Assembly (NCBI RefSeq): GCF_900111675.1
Contig: NZ_FOHO01000008.1
Coordinates: forward strand, 96,992-160,991
Direction: 5' to 3'
DNA: 64,000 bases
Origin: Paracoccus homiensis
GTDB lineage: Bacteria > Pseudomonadota > Alphaproteobacteria > Rhodobacterales > Rhodobacteraceae
Shown here: one piece after another, positions 46,108 through 52,209 of the stretch
Layout: each line of letters begins with the position of its first letter
Position numbering within the stretch: position 1 is the first letter of the stretch
The notes under the pieces: model-generated
Told to the model about the DNA's origin: nothing
The model's database searches: none
What the model saw: only the letters and a program-made list of their open reading frames with translations
Translations under genes and position numbers: made by a program

Positions 46108-46401
46108 CTAGCGGATGATGACCTCATCGGCGCGAATCAGGCCCAGAACCTCGCGCGCGCGTTCGTCCAGCAGATCCAGATCCAGGAACTTGTCGGACAG
46201 ACGGTGGGTCAGATTCTGCATGCGGTCAACCTCGGCCCGCAGGCGGTCGCGTTCTTCGGCCAGTTCGGCGGTTTCGGATTCGATCTGCACGCGGCGCAGG
46301 ATGCCCGACGGGCCTTGCACCGCCGCGAATGCGAAATACAGCCCAAGCGCGAATGCCAGTGCAAAGAAGATGGTCGAGCTGATCGAAAAGCGCTGAGACA
46401 T
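46108..46401 (-). CDS. FtsB/DivIC-family septum formation initiator
   Basis: 97 residues: a short cytoplasmic N-terminus, one TM (about 11-30, IFFALAFALGLYFAF) and a periplasmic coiled coil (ETAELAEERDRLRAEVDRM). It fits FtsB, which joins FtsL and FtsQ in the divisome. In alphaproteobacteria it commonly sits just upstream of pdhA, as here (115 bases). Confidence 0.87.
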   Translation of the reverse strand: MSQRFSISSTIFFALAFALGLYFAFAAVQGPSGILRRVQIESETAELAEERDRLRAEVDRMQNLTHRLSDKFLDLDLLDERAREVLGLIRADEVIIR

Positions 46402-46474
46402 CGGGTGCGGTCCGTCGGTTGTGGGGCGGATGATGCCACAGGGGCGCGGTCAGGGGAATCCCGGATCTGCGCCC

Positions 46475-47254
46475 CTAGCCCAGCTTGCGGAACATTGCCT
46501 GAAGCCGGTCGGATTCGCCCGCCAGCCCCCAGGGCGGGTTGATCACGAACATGCCCGAACCGACCATCGCGTGACCGGGCCGCGCGGGCGCAAAGCGCAC
46601 CTCGGACAACAGCGCATCGGGATGGTTCATCGTCAGCGCCGCCGTCATGCCCAGATGTCGGTTGTCGGTCAGGATCGGATACCACAGCGCGATGATCCCG
46701 ACATTCCACTTGCGTGCGATCTGATCGATCGCCTTGGGGATCCCGGCGTAATCGTTTTTCACCTCATAGCTGGGATCGATCAGCAGCATTCCGCGACGCG
46801 GGGTCGGCGGGCAGACGGCCTGCGCCATCTGAAAGCCGTCCTGTTCGTACAGCTTGGCAAACCACGCGACCTGTGACAGCGCGGCATGTTCCGCCGGATG
46901 CAATTCGGCCAGATGCGCACTGTCGCCGTTGCGCAGGAAATGCGCCGCGATCAGGGGTGAGCCGGGATAGGCGAAGGCGCCGTGGCGGTCGCGCGTTGCC
47001 GTCAATGCCCTGGTCAGCGGATGATCGTCGCCCAGCCAGTCTTCGGACAGCGCACGGGTTATTCCGGCGCGCGCCTCGCCCGTCTTGCGGGATTCGTCGC
47101 TGTCCAGATGGTACAGGCCGCGACCGGAATGGGTTTCCAGATAGCTGAGCGGCTTTTCCTTACGGGTCAGGTAGTCCAGCGCCGTCGCAAGCAGCGCGTG
47201 CTTGTGAAGATCGGCCAGGTTTCCGGCGTGATAGGCGTGCTGATAGCTGAGCAT
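46475..47254 (-). CDS. rlmJ: 23S rRNA (adenine-2030-N6)-methyltransferase RlmJ
   Basis: 259 residues: MLSYQHAYHAGNLADLHKH is the family start, YLETHSGRGLYHL the SAM-binding region, and LLIDPSYE the catalytic (D/N)PPY-like motif. It methylates A2030 of 23S rRNA. Confidence 0.94.
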   Translation of the reverse strand: MLSYQHAYHAGNLADLHKHALLATALDYLTRKEKPLSYLETHSGRGLYHLDSDESRKTGEARAGITRALSEDWLGDDHPLTRALTATRDRHGAFAYPGSPLIAAHFLRNGDSAHLAELHPAEHAALSQVAWFAKLYEQDGFQMAQAVCPPTPRRGMLLIDPSYEVKNDYAGIPKAIDQIARKWNVGIIALWYPILTDNRHLGMTAALTMNHPDALLSEVRFAPARPGHAMVGSGMFVINPPWGLAGESDRLQAMFRKLG

Positions 47255-47292
47255 GGCCTGCCATACCCGCGGTGACGGCGCGGGGGAAGGGG

Positions 47293-47511
47293 TCAGTTCA
47301 CCTTGCTGAGTTCGGAATGCCCCTTTAGGACGCGGTCGCCGTCGTCCTGTTCGATCAGATAGGCGGGATCATCCTTGCTGGCCTTGCGCTTGACGGTCTG
47401 GCCCTTGATCTGACGCTGCACATCTTCGGTAAAGCTGTCCTCGACCGTGCCGGTCCCGTGCCCGTTGCCCCATTTCCACTGCACCTTCGTGCCCTTGCGA
47501 TAGGTCTGCAT
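47293..47511 (-). CDS. DUF2945 (TUDOR-like, 'hypervirulence associated') small protein
   Basis: 72 residues, basic. The pattern YRKGTKVQWKWGNGHGTGTVEDSFTEDV and later AYLIEQDDGDRVLKGHSEL match the DUF2945 family, a small TUDOR/SH3-like barrel of unknown role. It lies directly downstream of the CCTCCTCCC hairpin array on the same strand, with 68 bases and no clear terminator between, so sRNA transcripts may run into it (inference). Confidence 0.8.
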   Translation of the reverse strand: MQTYRKGTKVQWKWGNGHGTGTVEDSFTEDVQRQIKGQTVKRKASKDDPAYLIEQDDGDRVLKGHSELSKVN

Positions 47512-47579
47512 GCCGAACTCCGTTGCTGATGCAAGGGAATGCGCGGCAGGTCGTCAGGTTCCGGACGTGGAAATGAATT

Positions 47580-47646
47580 GCGGCGGCACCCAGGGAGGAG
47601 GAGGGGCGCCGCCGCTCAACGCCGGCCCAGGGAGGAGGGAGGGCCG
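47580..47646 (-). ncRNA. CcsR/cuckoo-type sRNA unit 6 (distal)
   Basis: Hairpin 47623-47646 (CGGCCC / GGGCCG, loop motif 47630-47638) and hairpin 47580-47615 (GCGGCGGC / GCCGCCGC, loop motif 47593-47601). Only 6 bases separate it from unit 5. No U-rich terminator follows before the DUF2945 gene. Confidence 0.75.
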
Positions 47647-47652
47647 CGTATT

Positions 47653-47729
47653 GGTGCGGTGAAGGCCAGGGAGGAGGTGGGCCCGCACCGCGAACGATGG
47701 GCTCGGAGGGAGGAGGAGAGAGCCCGTCG
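47653..47729 (-). ncRNA. CcsR/cuckoo-type sRNA unit 5
   Basis: Hairpin 47695-47729 (CGATGGGCT / AGCCCGTCG, one wobble, loop motif 47708-47716) and hairpin 47653-47689 (GGTGCGG / CCGCACC, loop motif 47669-47677). Separated by 5 bases. Confidence 0.83.
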
Positions 47730-47762
47730 TATCGGTTGCCGCAAACAGGGCGGCTATGGGGT

Positions 47763-47835
47763 GCGGCGAAGGCCAGGGAGGAGGAGAGGCCTTTGCCGCG
47801 TTGTCCGGACCGAGGGAGGAGGAGGTCCGAAGCAA
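47763..47835 (-). ncRNA. CcsR/cuckoo-type sRNA unit 4
   Basis: Hairpin 47806-47829 (CGGACC / GGTCCG, loop motif 47814-47822, with outer TTG/CAA) and hairpin 47763-47799 with a 12-bp stem GCGGCGAAGGCC / GGCCTTTGCCGC containing one wobble (loop motif 47776-47784). Confidence 0.83.
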
Positions 47836-47866
47836 CTTGGTGCCGCATATGGGGCGGCTATGGGGT

Positions 47867-47939
47867 GCGGTGAAACCCAGGGAGGAGGAGAGGGCTCACC
47901 GCGAACGACAGGGCTAAGGGAGGAGGAGTCGCCCGTCGT
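47867..47939 (-). ncRNA. CcsR/cuckoo-type sRNA unit 3
   Basis: Hairpin 47905-47939 (ACGAC-GGGC paired with GCCCGTCGT, one bulged A, loop motif 47918-47926) and hairpin 47867-47902 (GCGGTGA / TCACCGC with an inner CCC/GGG, loop motif 47880-47888). Separated by 2 bases. Confidence 0.83.
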
Positions 47940-47972
47940 GTCTGGGTGCCGCGGATAGGGCGGCTATGTCAT

Positions 47973-48040
47973 GCGGCAGCTCCGGGGAGGAGGAGAGGAG
48001 CCGCCGCTTTGCACCACAGGCCCTGGGAGGAGGTAGGGCC
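47973..48040 (-). ncRNA. CcsR/cuckoo-type sRNA unit 2
   Basis: Hairpin 48019-48040 (GGCCCT / AGGGCC, loop motif 48025-48033) and hairpin 47973-48007 (GCGGC and GCTCC paired with GGAGC and GCCGC, loop motif 47985-47993). Separated by 11 bases. Confidence 0.8.
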
Positions 48041-48055
48041 GAGGGGCGTTCTTTG

Positions 48056-48131
48056 GGCAGCACCCTCCAGGGAGGAGGAGAGGAGGGTGCTGCCAGATCC
48101 CGAACCCCAGGGAGGAGGAGAGGGGTCGGGA
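48056..48131 (-). ncRNA. CcsR/cuckoo-type sRNA unit 1 (nearest DUF1127 gene)
   Basis: Two hairpins. The first in transcription order is 48098-48131 (CCCGA-CCCC stem with one bulge, loop motif 48110-48118). The second is 48056-48094 with a perfect 13-bp stem GGCAGCACCCTCC / GGAGGGTGCTGCC and loop motif 48070-48078. Gap of 3 bases. It begins 11 bases after the DUF1127 stop, so it is probably cut from the 3' UTR. Confidence 0.85.
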
Positions 48132-48142
48132 GTTCGAATTCC

Positions 48143-48370
48143 TTAGGCGCTTTCGCCGTAGGCCGCTTCACGGGCCAGGCGGGTGATCATCGAGCGGCTG
48201 ATGCCCAGATCGTTCAGATCGCGGGTGGTCAGCGCGTTCAGTTCACGCAGCGTCTGGCGGTAAACGGCGCGGCGAGCGCGGTTTTCCTGCATGCGCTGGA
48301 TCGCAACCATGATGCGACCACGCAGGCCAGCTTCAGCAACAACGTTCTGTGCTTGTGCGATAACAGCCAT
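48143..48370 (-). CDS. ccaF1: DUF1127 small basic protein (CcaF1-like RNA-binding protein)
   Basis: 75 residues from ATG 48370, with AGGAAG upstream; the longer in-frame extension to 48613 is not supported. The C-terminal half is the DUF1127 motif: LRELNALTTRDLNDLGISRSMITRLAREAAYG, with an Arg-rich middle (RMQENRARRAVYR). In R. sphaeroides the equivalent gene encodes CcaF1, which binds RNA and helps mature the CcsR sRNAs that follow it. The same order is seen here, with the first hairpin 11 bases after the stop. Confidence 0.87.
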   Translation of the reverse strand: MAVIAQAQNVVAEAGLRGRIMVAIQRMQENRARRAVYRQTLRELNALTTRDLNDLGISRSMITRLAREAAYGESA

Positions 48371-48436
48371 TTCAGTCTTCCTTTCACATCTCGTCTTTGC
48401 GACCTGCCCGGATGGCCCGTCGCTTGGTTGAGACAA

Positions 48437-48464
48437 AGATGGCGCTAATGCTGCGTTTGCACAA
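48437..48464 (-). promoter_or_regulatory. Candidate RpoH-type stress promoter for the DUF1127-sRNA operon
   Basis: On the minus strand TTGTGC, 16 bases, CCATCT, like the clpB heat-shock promoter here (TTGAAA, 15 bases, CCATTT). It lies about 70 bases before the DUF1127 start. The R. sphaeroides operon is known to use RpoHI/RpoHII. The rest of the 335-base gap up to mrp holds no gene and must contain the mrp promoter, which I could not place. Confidence 0.42.
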
Positions 48465-48705
48465 TCCGTGAAAACCCCAATGCTGCCATGCAGCAAATGC
48501 ATGACTGATGCTGACCTATCTGTCGCTTCACTGATGAAAATGTGGTCGGAAATAAAACTGACACAATTGTTAACGATAACGCTGCAACTGCAAAGTAGCG
48601 GTTCTGACTGCATAACTCGATCCTGCTTGCATCCTGTGCAAGGCGGTTGTCGGCGCGGACGTCATGCCCCATCTTGCACGGTAAAGCAGCAGCAAGGCAG
48701 ATCAC

Positions 48706-49782
48706 ATGTCCGTAGACCGCGAAGTTGTCCTTAGGGAAATCTCTGACATTACGATTCCGGGGGGTGGAACGCTGGCGCGTGCCGATCTTGTTCGCGCCGT
48801 GACGGTCGAAAATGGCGCGGTCAGATTCGTGCTTGAGGTCGGCAGCGCCGAGGCGGCCAAGGCCCTGCAGCCCGTCGAGGCCGAGGCCAAGCGCCGTCTG
48901 ATGGCGCTGCCGGGTGTCGACAGCGTCAGTATCGTCATGACTGCGCCCGCGGGTCGCCCCGCCGCGCAGCAGCCGGCGCCATCGCTGAAGGTCGGCGGCC
49001 ATCCCACGCCACAGGCCGGGCCGCAGCCGATTCCCGGCGTCAAGCATGTCATCGCCATCGGTTCGGGCAAGGGTGGGGTGGGGAAATCGACCGTCTCGTC
49101 GAATCTTGCCGTCGCGCTGGCCAAGGCCGGGCGCAAGGTGGGCTTGCTGGATGCCGATATCTATGGCCCGTCGCAGCCGCGCATGATGGGTGTCTCGGGT
49201 CGGCCTGCCAGCCCGGACGGGCAGCGGATCGAACCGATGCACGCGCATGGCGTGACCATGATGTCGATCGGGCTGATGCTGAAAGAAGGTGAGGCCGTCG
49301 TCTGGCGTGGCCCCATGCTGATGGGCGCGATGCAGCAATTGCTGCAACAGGTGAACTGGGGCGAGCTGGACGTCCTGCTGATCGACCTGCCGCCGGGCAC
49401 GGGCGATGTGCAGCTGAGCTTGTGTCAGAAAACGCCCGTCACCGGCGCGATCATCGTTTCTACGCCGCAGGACGTCGCGCTGCTGGATGCGCGGCGCGCG
49501 ATCAACATGTTCGACAAGCTGAAAACGCCGGTTCTGGGGTTGGTCGAGAACATGTCGTCTTATACCTGCCCCAAATGCGGCCACGAGGCGCATCTGTTCG
49601 GCCATGGCGGGGTCGCGGCCGAGGCGCAAGAGCTTGGGCTGCCCTTCCTCGGCGAGTTGCCCTTGCAGTTGGAAGTGCGTCTTGCAGGCGATGCGGGCCG
49701 CCCGGTCGCGCTTGAACCCGGCGCGACGGCCGATGCCTATGCGCGACTTGCCGATCGTCTGGTCCAGGGCGGAATGGCCTGA
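48706..49782 (+). CDS. mrp: Mrp/NBP35-family iron-sulfur carrier ATPase
   Basis: 358 residues: an N-terminal DUF59/MIP18-like domain (about 1-85), a Pro/Ala linker, then a P-loop ATPase with [39 protein letters not shown] and the cluster-binding CxxC in [10 protein letters not shown]. It assembles or delivers Fe-S clusters. It is divergent from the DUF1127 gene and followed by a terminator. Confidence 0.95.
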   Translation: MSVDREVVLREISDITIPGGGTLARADLVRAVTVENGAVRFVLEVGSAEAAKALQPVEAEAKRRLMALPGVDSVSIVMTAPAGRPAAQQPAPSLKVGGHPTPQAGPQPIPGVKHVIAIGSGKGGVGKSTVSSNLAVALAKAGRKVGLLDADIYGPSQPRMMGVSGRPASPDGQRIEPMHAHGVTMMSIGLMLKEGEAVVWRGPMLMGAMQQLLQQVNWGELDVLLIDLPPGTGDVQLSLCQKTPVTGAIIVSTPQDVALLDARRAINMFDKLKTPVLGLVENMSSYTCPKCGHEAHLFGHGGVAAEAQELGLPFLGELPLQLEVRLAGDAGRPVALEPGATADAYARLADRLVQGGMA

Positions 49783-49794
49783 TCGGGGTCCGTC

Positions 49795-49828
49795 TGGGAT
49801 TTTACGGGACCGGTGGGAATTCACGGGA
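49795..49828. repeat. Four phased (T/C)GGGA direct repeats
   Basis: TGGGA at 49795, CGGGA at 49805, TGGGA at 49814 and CGGGA at 49824, spaced 10, 9 and 10 bases, about one helical turn. MraZ of E. coli binds TGGG repeats at about this spacing. They lie just before the mrp terminator and about 550 bases before mraZ, so a link to mraZ control is only possible, not shown. Confidence 0.4.
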
Positions 49829-49855
49829 GCGGGGCAAATGCCCTGCTCTTTTTTA
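49827..49855 (+). terminator. Terminator after mrp
   Basis: GAGCGGGGCA / TGCCCTGCTC (one wobble) with a 2-base loop, followed by TTTTTTT. Confidence 0.85.
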
Positions 49856-50092
49856 TGTGATTGTGCGTGAGAATCGCCGGTTTGAACGTGAGTCAGCGTG
49901 CTGTGACCGATCGGGCATGGGAAATCCGCAAAAATATGGGATTTTGTGCCACAGTCCGATCGGCCCTATATATTGTGTGGCATCGGGGTCACAATCACCA
50001 AAAATTGGGAAAAACATCTCGATATAGGGCGTTAATTAAGATTAATGAACTCTTGAGGCCAGAATTCTTCCCGTCTGGGGTGTAGAATTCCG
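49856..50092. other. AT-richer promoter region upstream of the UpsM/mraZ leader
   Basis: No gene. It contains TTAATTAAGATTAA around 50032-50045, two TTAA half-sites 6 bases apart, near but not equal to the CtrA consensus (N7), and scattered TGGGA words. It is likely upstream control DNA for the dcw cluster. Confidence 0.35.
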
Positions 50093-50121
50093 TTGCTTCC
50101 CATGAATTCCCATGTCACAAC
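50093..50121 (+). promoter_or_regulatory. Candidate mraZ/UpsM promoter with two CCCA repeats
   Basis: TTGCTT at 50093-50098, a 17-base spacer and CACAAC at 50116-50121; the -10 is poor. Within the spacer CCCA occurs at 50099 and 50109 (10-base period, TGGG on the other strand), the arrangement expected for MraZ autoregulation. Confidence 0.35.
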
Positions 50122-50124
50122 GAA

Positions 50125-50340
50125 CTCACGAAGACGGGCAGTGAAGGGGCATCAAGACCCCAAGGCGAAGCAGCTTTCATACAGGCACCCGTTTTCCAAT
50201 GCGATCCGCCCGCGCGTGCGAGCAGCACCTCCCCCAAGGTGGCGCGCGACAGGGCGGACAACCCCGCAAAGGGGCCCAGGTAATGGGAACGAGGGCGGCG
50301 GATCGGGCAGTGGCAGCAGCCCGATCCGCCCTTTCTCTTT
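50125..50340 (+). ncRNA. UpsM-like sRNA in the extended mraZ leader
   Basis: A region of about 215 bases, free of plausible coding sequence, rich in stems: ACGGG/CCCGT enclosing AGGGG/CCCC (50126-50195), and GTCCGCCC-type pairing near 50205-50265. It ends in a perfect 12-bp terminator hairpin, yet mraZ lies on the same strand 41 bases beyond. R. sphaeroides has exactly this layout: UpsM, an abundant sRNA from the mraZ 5' leader released by partial termination and RNase E. The assignment rests on position and architecture; the 5' end is approximate. Confidence 0.62.
50297..50340 (+). terminator. Strong internal terminator of the mraZ leader (UpsM 3' end)
   Basis: GGCGGATCGGGC (50297-50308) pairs perfectly with GCCCGATCCGCC (50319-50330) around a 10-base loop, followed by CTTTCTCTTT. 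It would stop most transcription before the dcw genes unless read through. Confidence 0.82.
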
Positions 50341-50380
50341 CGGGCGGGCGGAAGAGACGGGACAGTGAGGACGGGCGAGG

Positions 50381-50896
50381 GTGGCGCGGAAGTTCAGAGG
50401 CACCGAAAGCGTCAAGGTCGATGGCAAGGGTCGCATGTCGATTCCGGCCCGGCTGCGCAAGGTGTTTGACGCTGGCGACCCCGCATTTTCCACCAGCAAT
50501 ACCGGGCGCACGCAGGTCGTGGCAGTCTATGGGCCGGACTGGTGGAACTGGATCGAACTTTACACCATCGACGCCATCGAAGAGATCGACGAACAGATCG
50601 ACGGCCTGACACGCGGCAGCCGCGAACGCCGCTGGCTGGAACAGCTGATGAACGGCCAGTCCACCGATCTGGAAATCGACCGTGAAGGGCGGCTGGTGCT
50701 GCCACTGAAACTGCGCGAAAAGCTGGGCTTCGAGGCGGGCGTCGAGACGCTGTTTGCCTCGCATGGCGACTATATCAAGGTGTATCTGCCGGAATCGCCG
50801 CCCAAGGATATCGCGGAAATCGAAGAATTCGCCGCCGAGAAGGGCGAGGGTTTCGACCCCCGCGAATTTCTGGCGCAGGTGGCGGACAAGGAATAA
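50381..50896 (+). CDS. mraZ: MraZ, transcriptional regulator of the dcw cluster
   Basis: 171 residues from GTG 50381 with GGGCGAGG upstream. It has two AbrB-like SpoVT folds, each with the DxxGR signature: KVDGKGRMSIPARLR and EIDREGRLVLPLKLR. It binds TGGG-type repeats near its own promoter. The first gene of the cluster, 3 bases before rsmH. Confidence 0.95.
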   Translation: MARKFRGTESVKVDGKGRMSIPARLRKVFDAGDPAFSTSNTGRTQVVAVYGPDWWNWIELYTIDAIEEIDEQIDGLTRGSRERRWLEQLMNGQSTDLEIDREGRLVLPLKLREKLGFEAGVETLFASHGDYIKVYLPESPPKDIAEIEEFAAEKGEGFDPREFLAQVADKE

Positions 50897-50899
50897 GCC

Positions 50900-51868
50900 A
50901 TGGCCGATCCTCATATCCCGGTCCTGTTGAATCCCCTGCTGCGCGCGGTCGATCCGGTCGCGGGCATCTGGCTGGACGGCACGTTCGGGGCTGGCGGCTA
51001 TACCCGCGGTCTGCTGGCGGCCGGGGCGGATCAGGTGATCGGCGTCGATCGCGATCCGTCGGTCTTTGACATGGCGCAGGCCTGGGCCGGGGACTTTGGC
51101 GATCGGCTGCGGCTGGTCGAGGGCACCTTTTCGGATCTGGACAGTCTGGCGGGCGAGCCCCTGGACGGGGTGGTTCTGGATCTGGGTGTCAGCTCGATGC
51201 AGCTGGATCAGGCCGAGCGCGGCTTTTCCTTTCTGCGCGACGGTCCGCTGGACATGCGGATGGGGCGCGACGGACCGTCGGCCGCCGATCTGCTGAACAG
51301 CGTCGAAGAGGCGCTGATCGCCGATGTCCTTTACCATTATGGCGAAGAGCGTGCCTCGCGGCGCATCGCGCGGGCCATCGTCAACGCCCGGCCGCTGACC
51401 ACCACCGCGCAGCTGGCCGAGGTCGTTGCCTCTTGCCTGCCGCGCCCGAAGCCCGGTCAAAGCCATCCCGCGACGCGCAGCTTTCAGGCCATCCGCATCT
51501 GGGTGAATGACGAATTCCGGCAGTTGGTCGATGGGCTGTTCGCGGCGGAACGCGCGCTGAAGCCCGGCGGCAAGCTGGCCGTTGTCAGCTTTCATTCGCT
51601 GGAGGACCGGATCGTCAAACGGTTCATGCAGGCGCGGTCCAGCACCGGGGGCGGCGGCAATCGCTATGCGCCGGTGCAGGACGCGGTCGCGCCCGCATTT
51701 TCGCAACCCTATCGCCGCGCGATCGGCCCCGATGCCGATGAGCTTGAGGTAAACCCCCGGTCGCGCTCGGCGTTGCTGCGGGTGGCGATCCGCACCGATG
51801 CGCCCGCCGGCAGCAATGATGACGCAGGTCTTGCGATGCCGCGACTGCCCGGAAAGGCAGGCGGCTGA
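50900..51868 (+). CDS. rsmH: 16S rRNA (cytosine-1402-N4)-methyltransferase RsmH
   Basis: 322 residues: [16 protein letters not shown] motif [27 protein letters not shown] and [14 protein letters not shown]. It methylates C1402 in the ribosomal P site. It overlaps ftsL by one base (TGATG). Confidence 0.97.
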   Translation: MADPHIPVLLNPLLRAVDPVAGIWLDGTFGAGGYTRGLLAAGADQVIGVDRDPSVFDMAQAWAGDFGDRLRLVEGTFSDLDSLAGEPLDGVVLDLGVSSMQLDQAERGFSFLRDGPLDMRMGRDGPSAADLLNSVEEALIADVLYHYGEERASRRIARAIVNARPLTTTAQLAEVVASCLPRPKPGQSHPATRSFQAIRIWVNDEFRQLVDGLFAAERALKPGGKLAVVSFHSLEDRIVKRFMQARSSTGGGGNRYAPVQDAVAPAFSQPYRRAIGPDADELEVNPRSRSALLRVAIRTDAPAGSNDDAGLAMPRLPGKAGG

Positions 51869-52209
51869 TGCGGTCGATCCTGTACCTGTCCTGCGTTCTG
51901 GTGGTGATGGGCCTGGCCTTCTGGGCCTATCGCGAAAACTATCGCACGCAGGCCGCCATCAGCGACATGAGCCGGGTGCAGCGTGAAATCGCCGGCCTGC
52001 GCGAGGATCTGGGCGTGCTGCGTGCCGAATGGGCCTATCTGAACCGGCCTCAGCGCCTGCGTGAGCTGGTCGATCTGAATTTCGAACGGCTGCGTCTTGT
52101 CCCGATCGAGACGGGGCAGCGGCTGGATGTCGGCAATATCGATTACCCCAAGCCCCCGGCACCGCCGGAACCGTCTGACGCGGACGACACCGAGGAGGAA
52201 CAGCAATGA
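51868..52209 (+). CDS. ftsL: Cell division protein FtsL
   Basis: 113 residues: a short cytoplasmic part, one TM (about 3-20, ILYLSCVLVVMGLAFWAY) and a periplasmic coiled coil with leucine-zipper spacing (REIAGLREDLGVLRAEWAYL), then a Pro/acidic tail. Partner of FtsB and FtsQ in the divisome. It overlaps ftsI by 4 bases. Confidence 0.93.
   Translation: MRSILYLSCVLVVMGLAFWAYRENYRTQAAISDMSRVQREIAGLREDLGVLRAEWAYLNRPQRLRELVDLNFERLRLVPIETGQRLDVGNIDYPKPPAPPEPSDADDTEEEQQ

Larger units (their letters stand above)
47580..48131 (-). repeat. Array of twelve CCTCCTCCC-loop hairpins (CcsR/cuckoo sRNA array)
   Basis: Twelve consecutive inverted repeats, each with GGGAGGAGG on the plus strand (CCTCCTCCC on the minus strand) in its loop. 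The loop motifs start at 47593, 47630, 47669, 47708, 47776, 47814, 47880, 47918, 47985, 48025, 48070 and 48110. Stem sequences differ from one hairpin to the next while stems and loop motif are kept, the sign of selected RNA structure. The array sits downstream of a DUF1127 gene on the minus strand, the arrangement known for CcsR RNAs in R. sphaeroides. Three linkers (47737-47758, 47841-47862, 47947-47968) share TGCCGC-N5-GGGCGGCTATG. Confidence 0.93.

Noticed and set aside
47539..47958. Plus-strand open frame of 139 codons across the repeats
   Set aside because: It arises from the stop-free GGAGGAGG repeats; the product would be low-complexity Gly/Arg/Glu with no similarity, and the RNA structure lies on the other strand.
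47580..48131. Regularly spaced GGGAGGAGG repeats suggesting a CRISPR array
   Set aside because: Repeats are short and sit in the loops of hairpins whose stems differ. Spacing is irregular, there are no constant-length spacers, and no cas genes are present. The CcsR/cuckoo explanation fits better.
50032..50045. CtrA box in the dcw upstream region
   Set aside because: TTAA half-sites are 6 rather than 7 bases apart and the trailing C is absent; kept only as a note.
50125..50340. RNase P RNA or 6S RNA in the mraZ leader
   Set aside because: The conserved RNase P core (GAGGAAAGUCC and ACAGAA) is absent, and the fold is not the long open-bubble hairpin of 6S RNA.
50093..50368. 91-codon open frame in the mraZ leader
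   Set aside because: No ribosome-binding site, unnatural composition, and it spans the terminator hairpin; the region is better explained as UpsM-like leader RNA.
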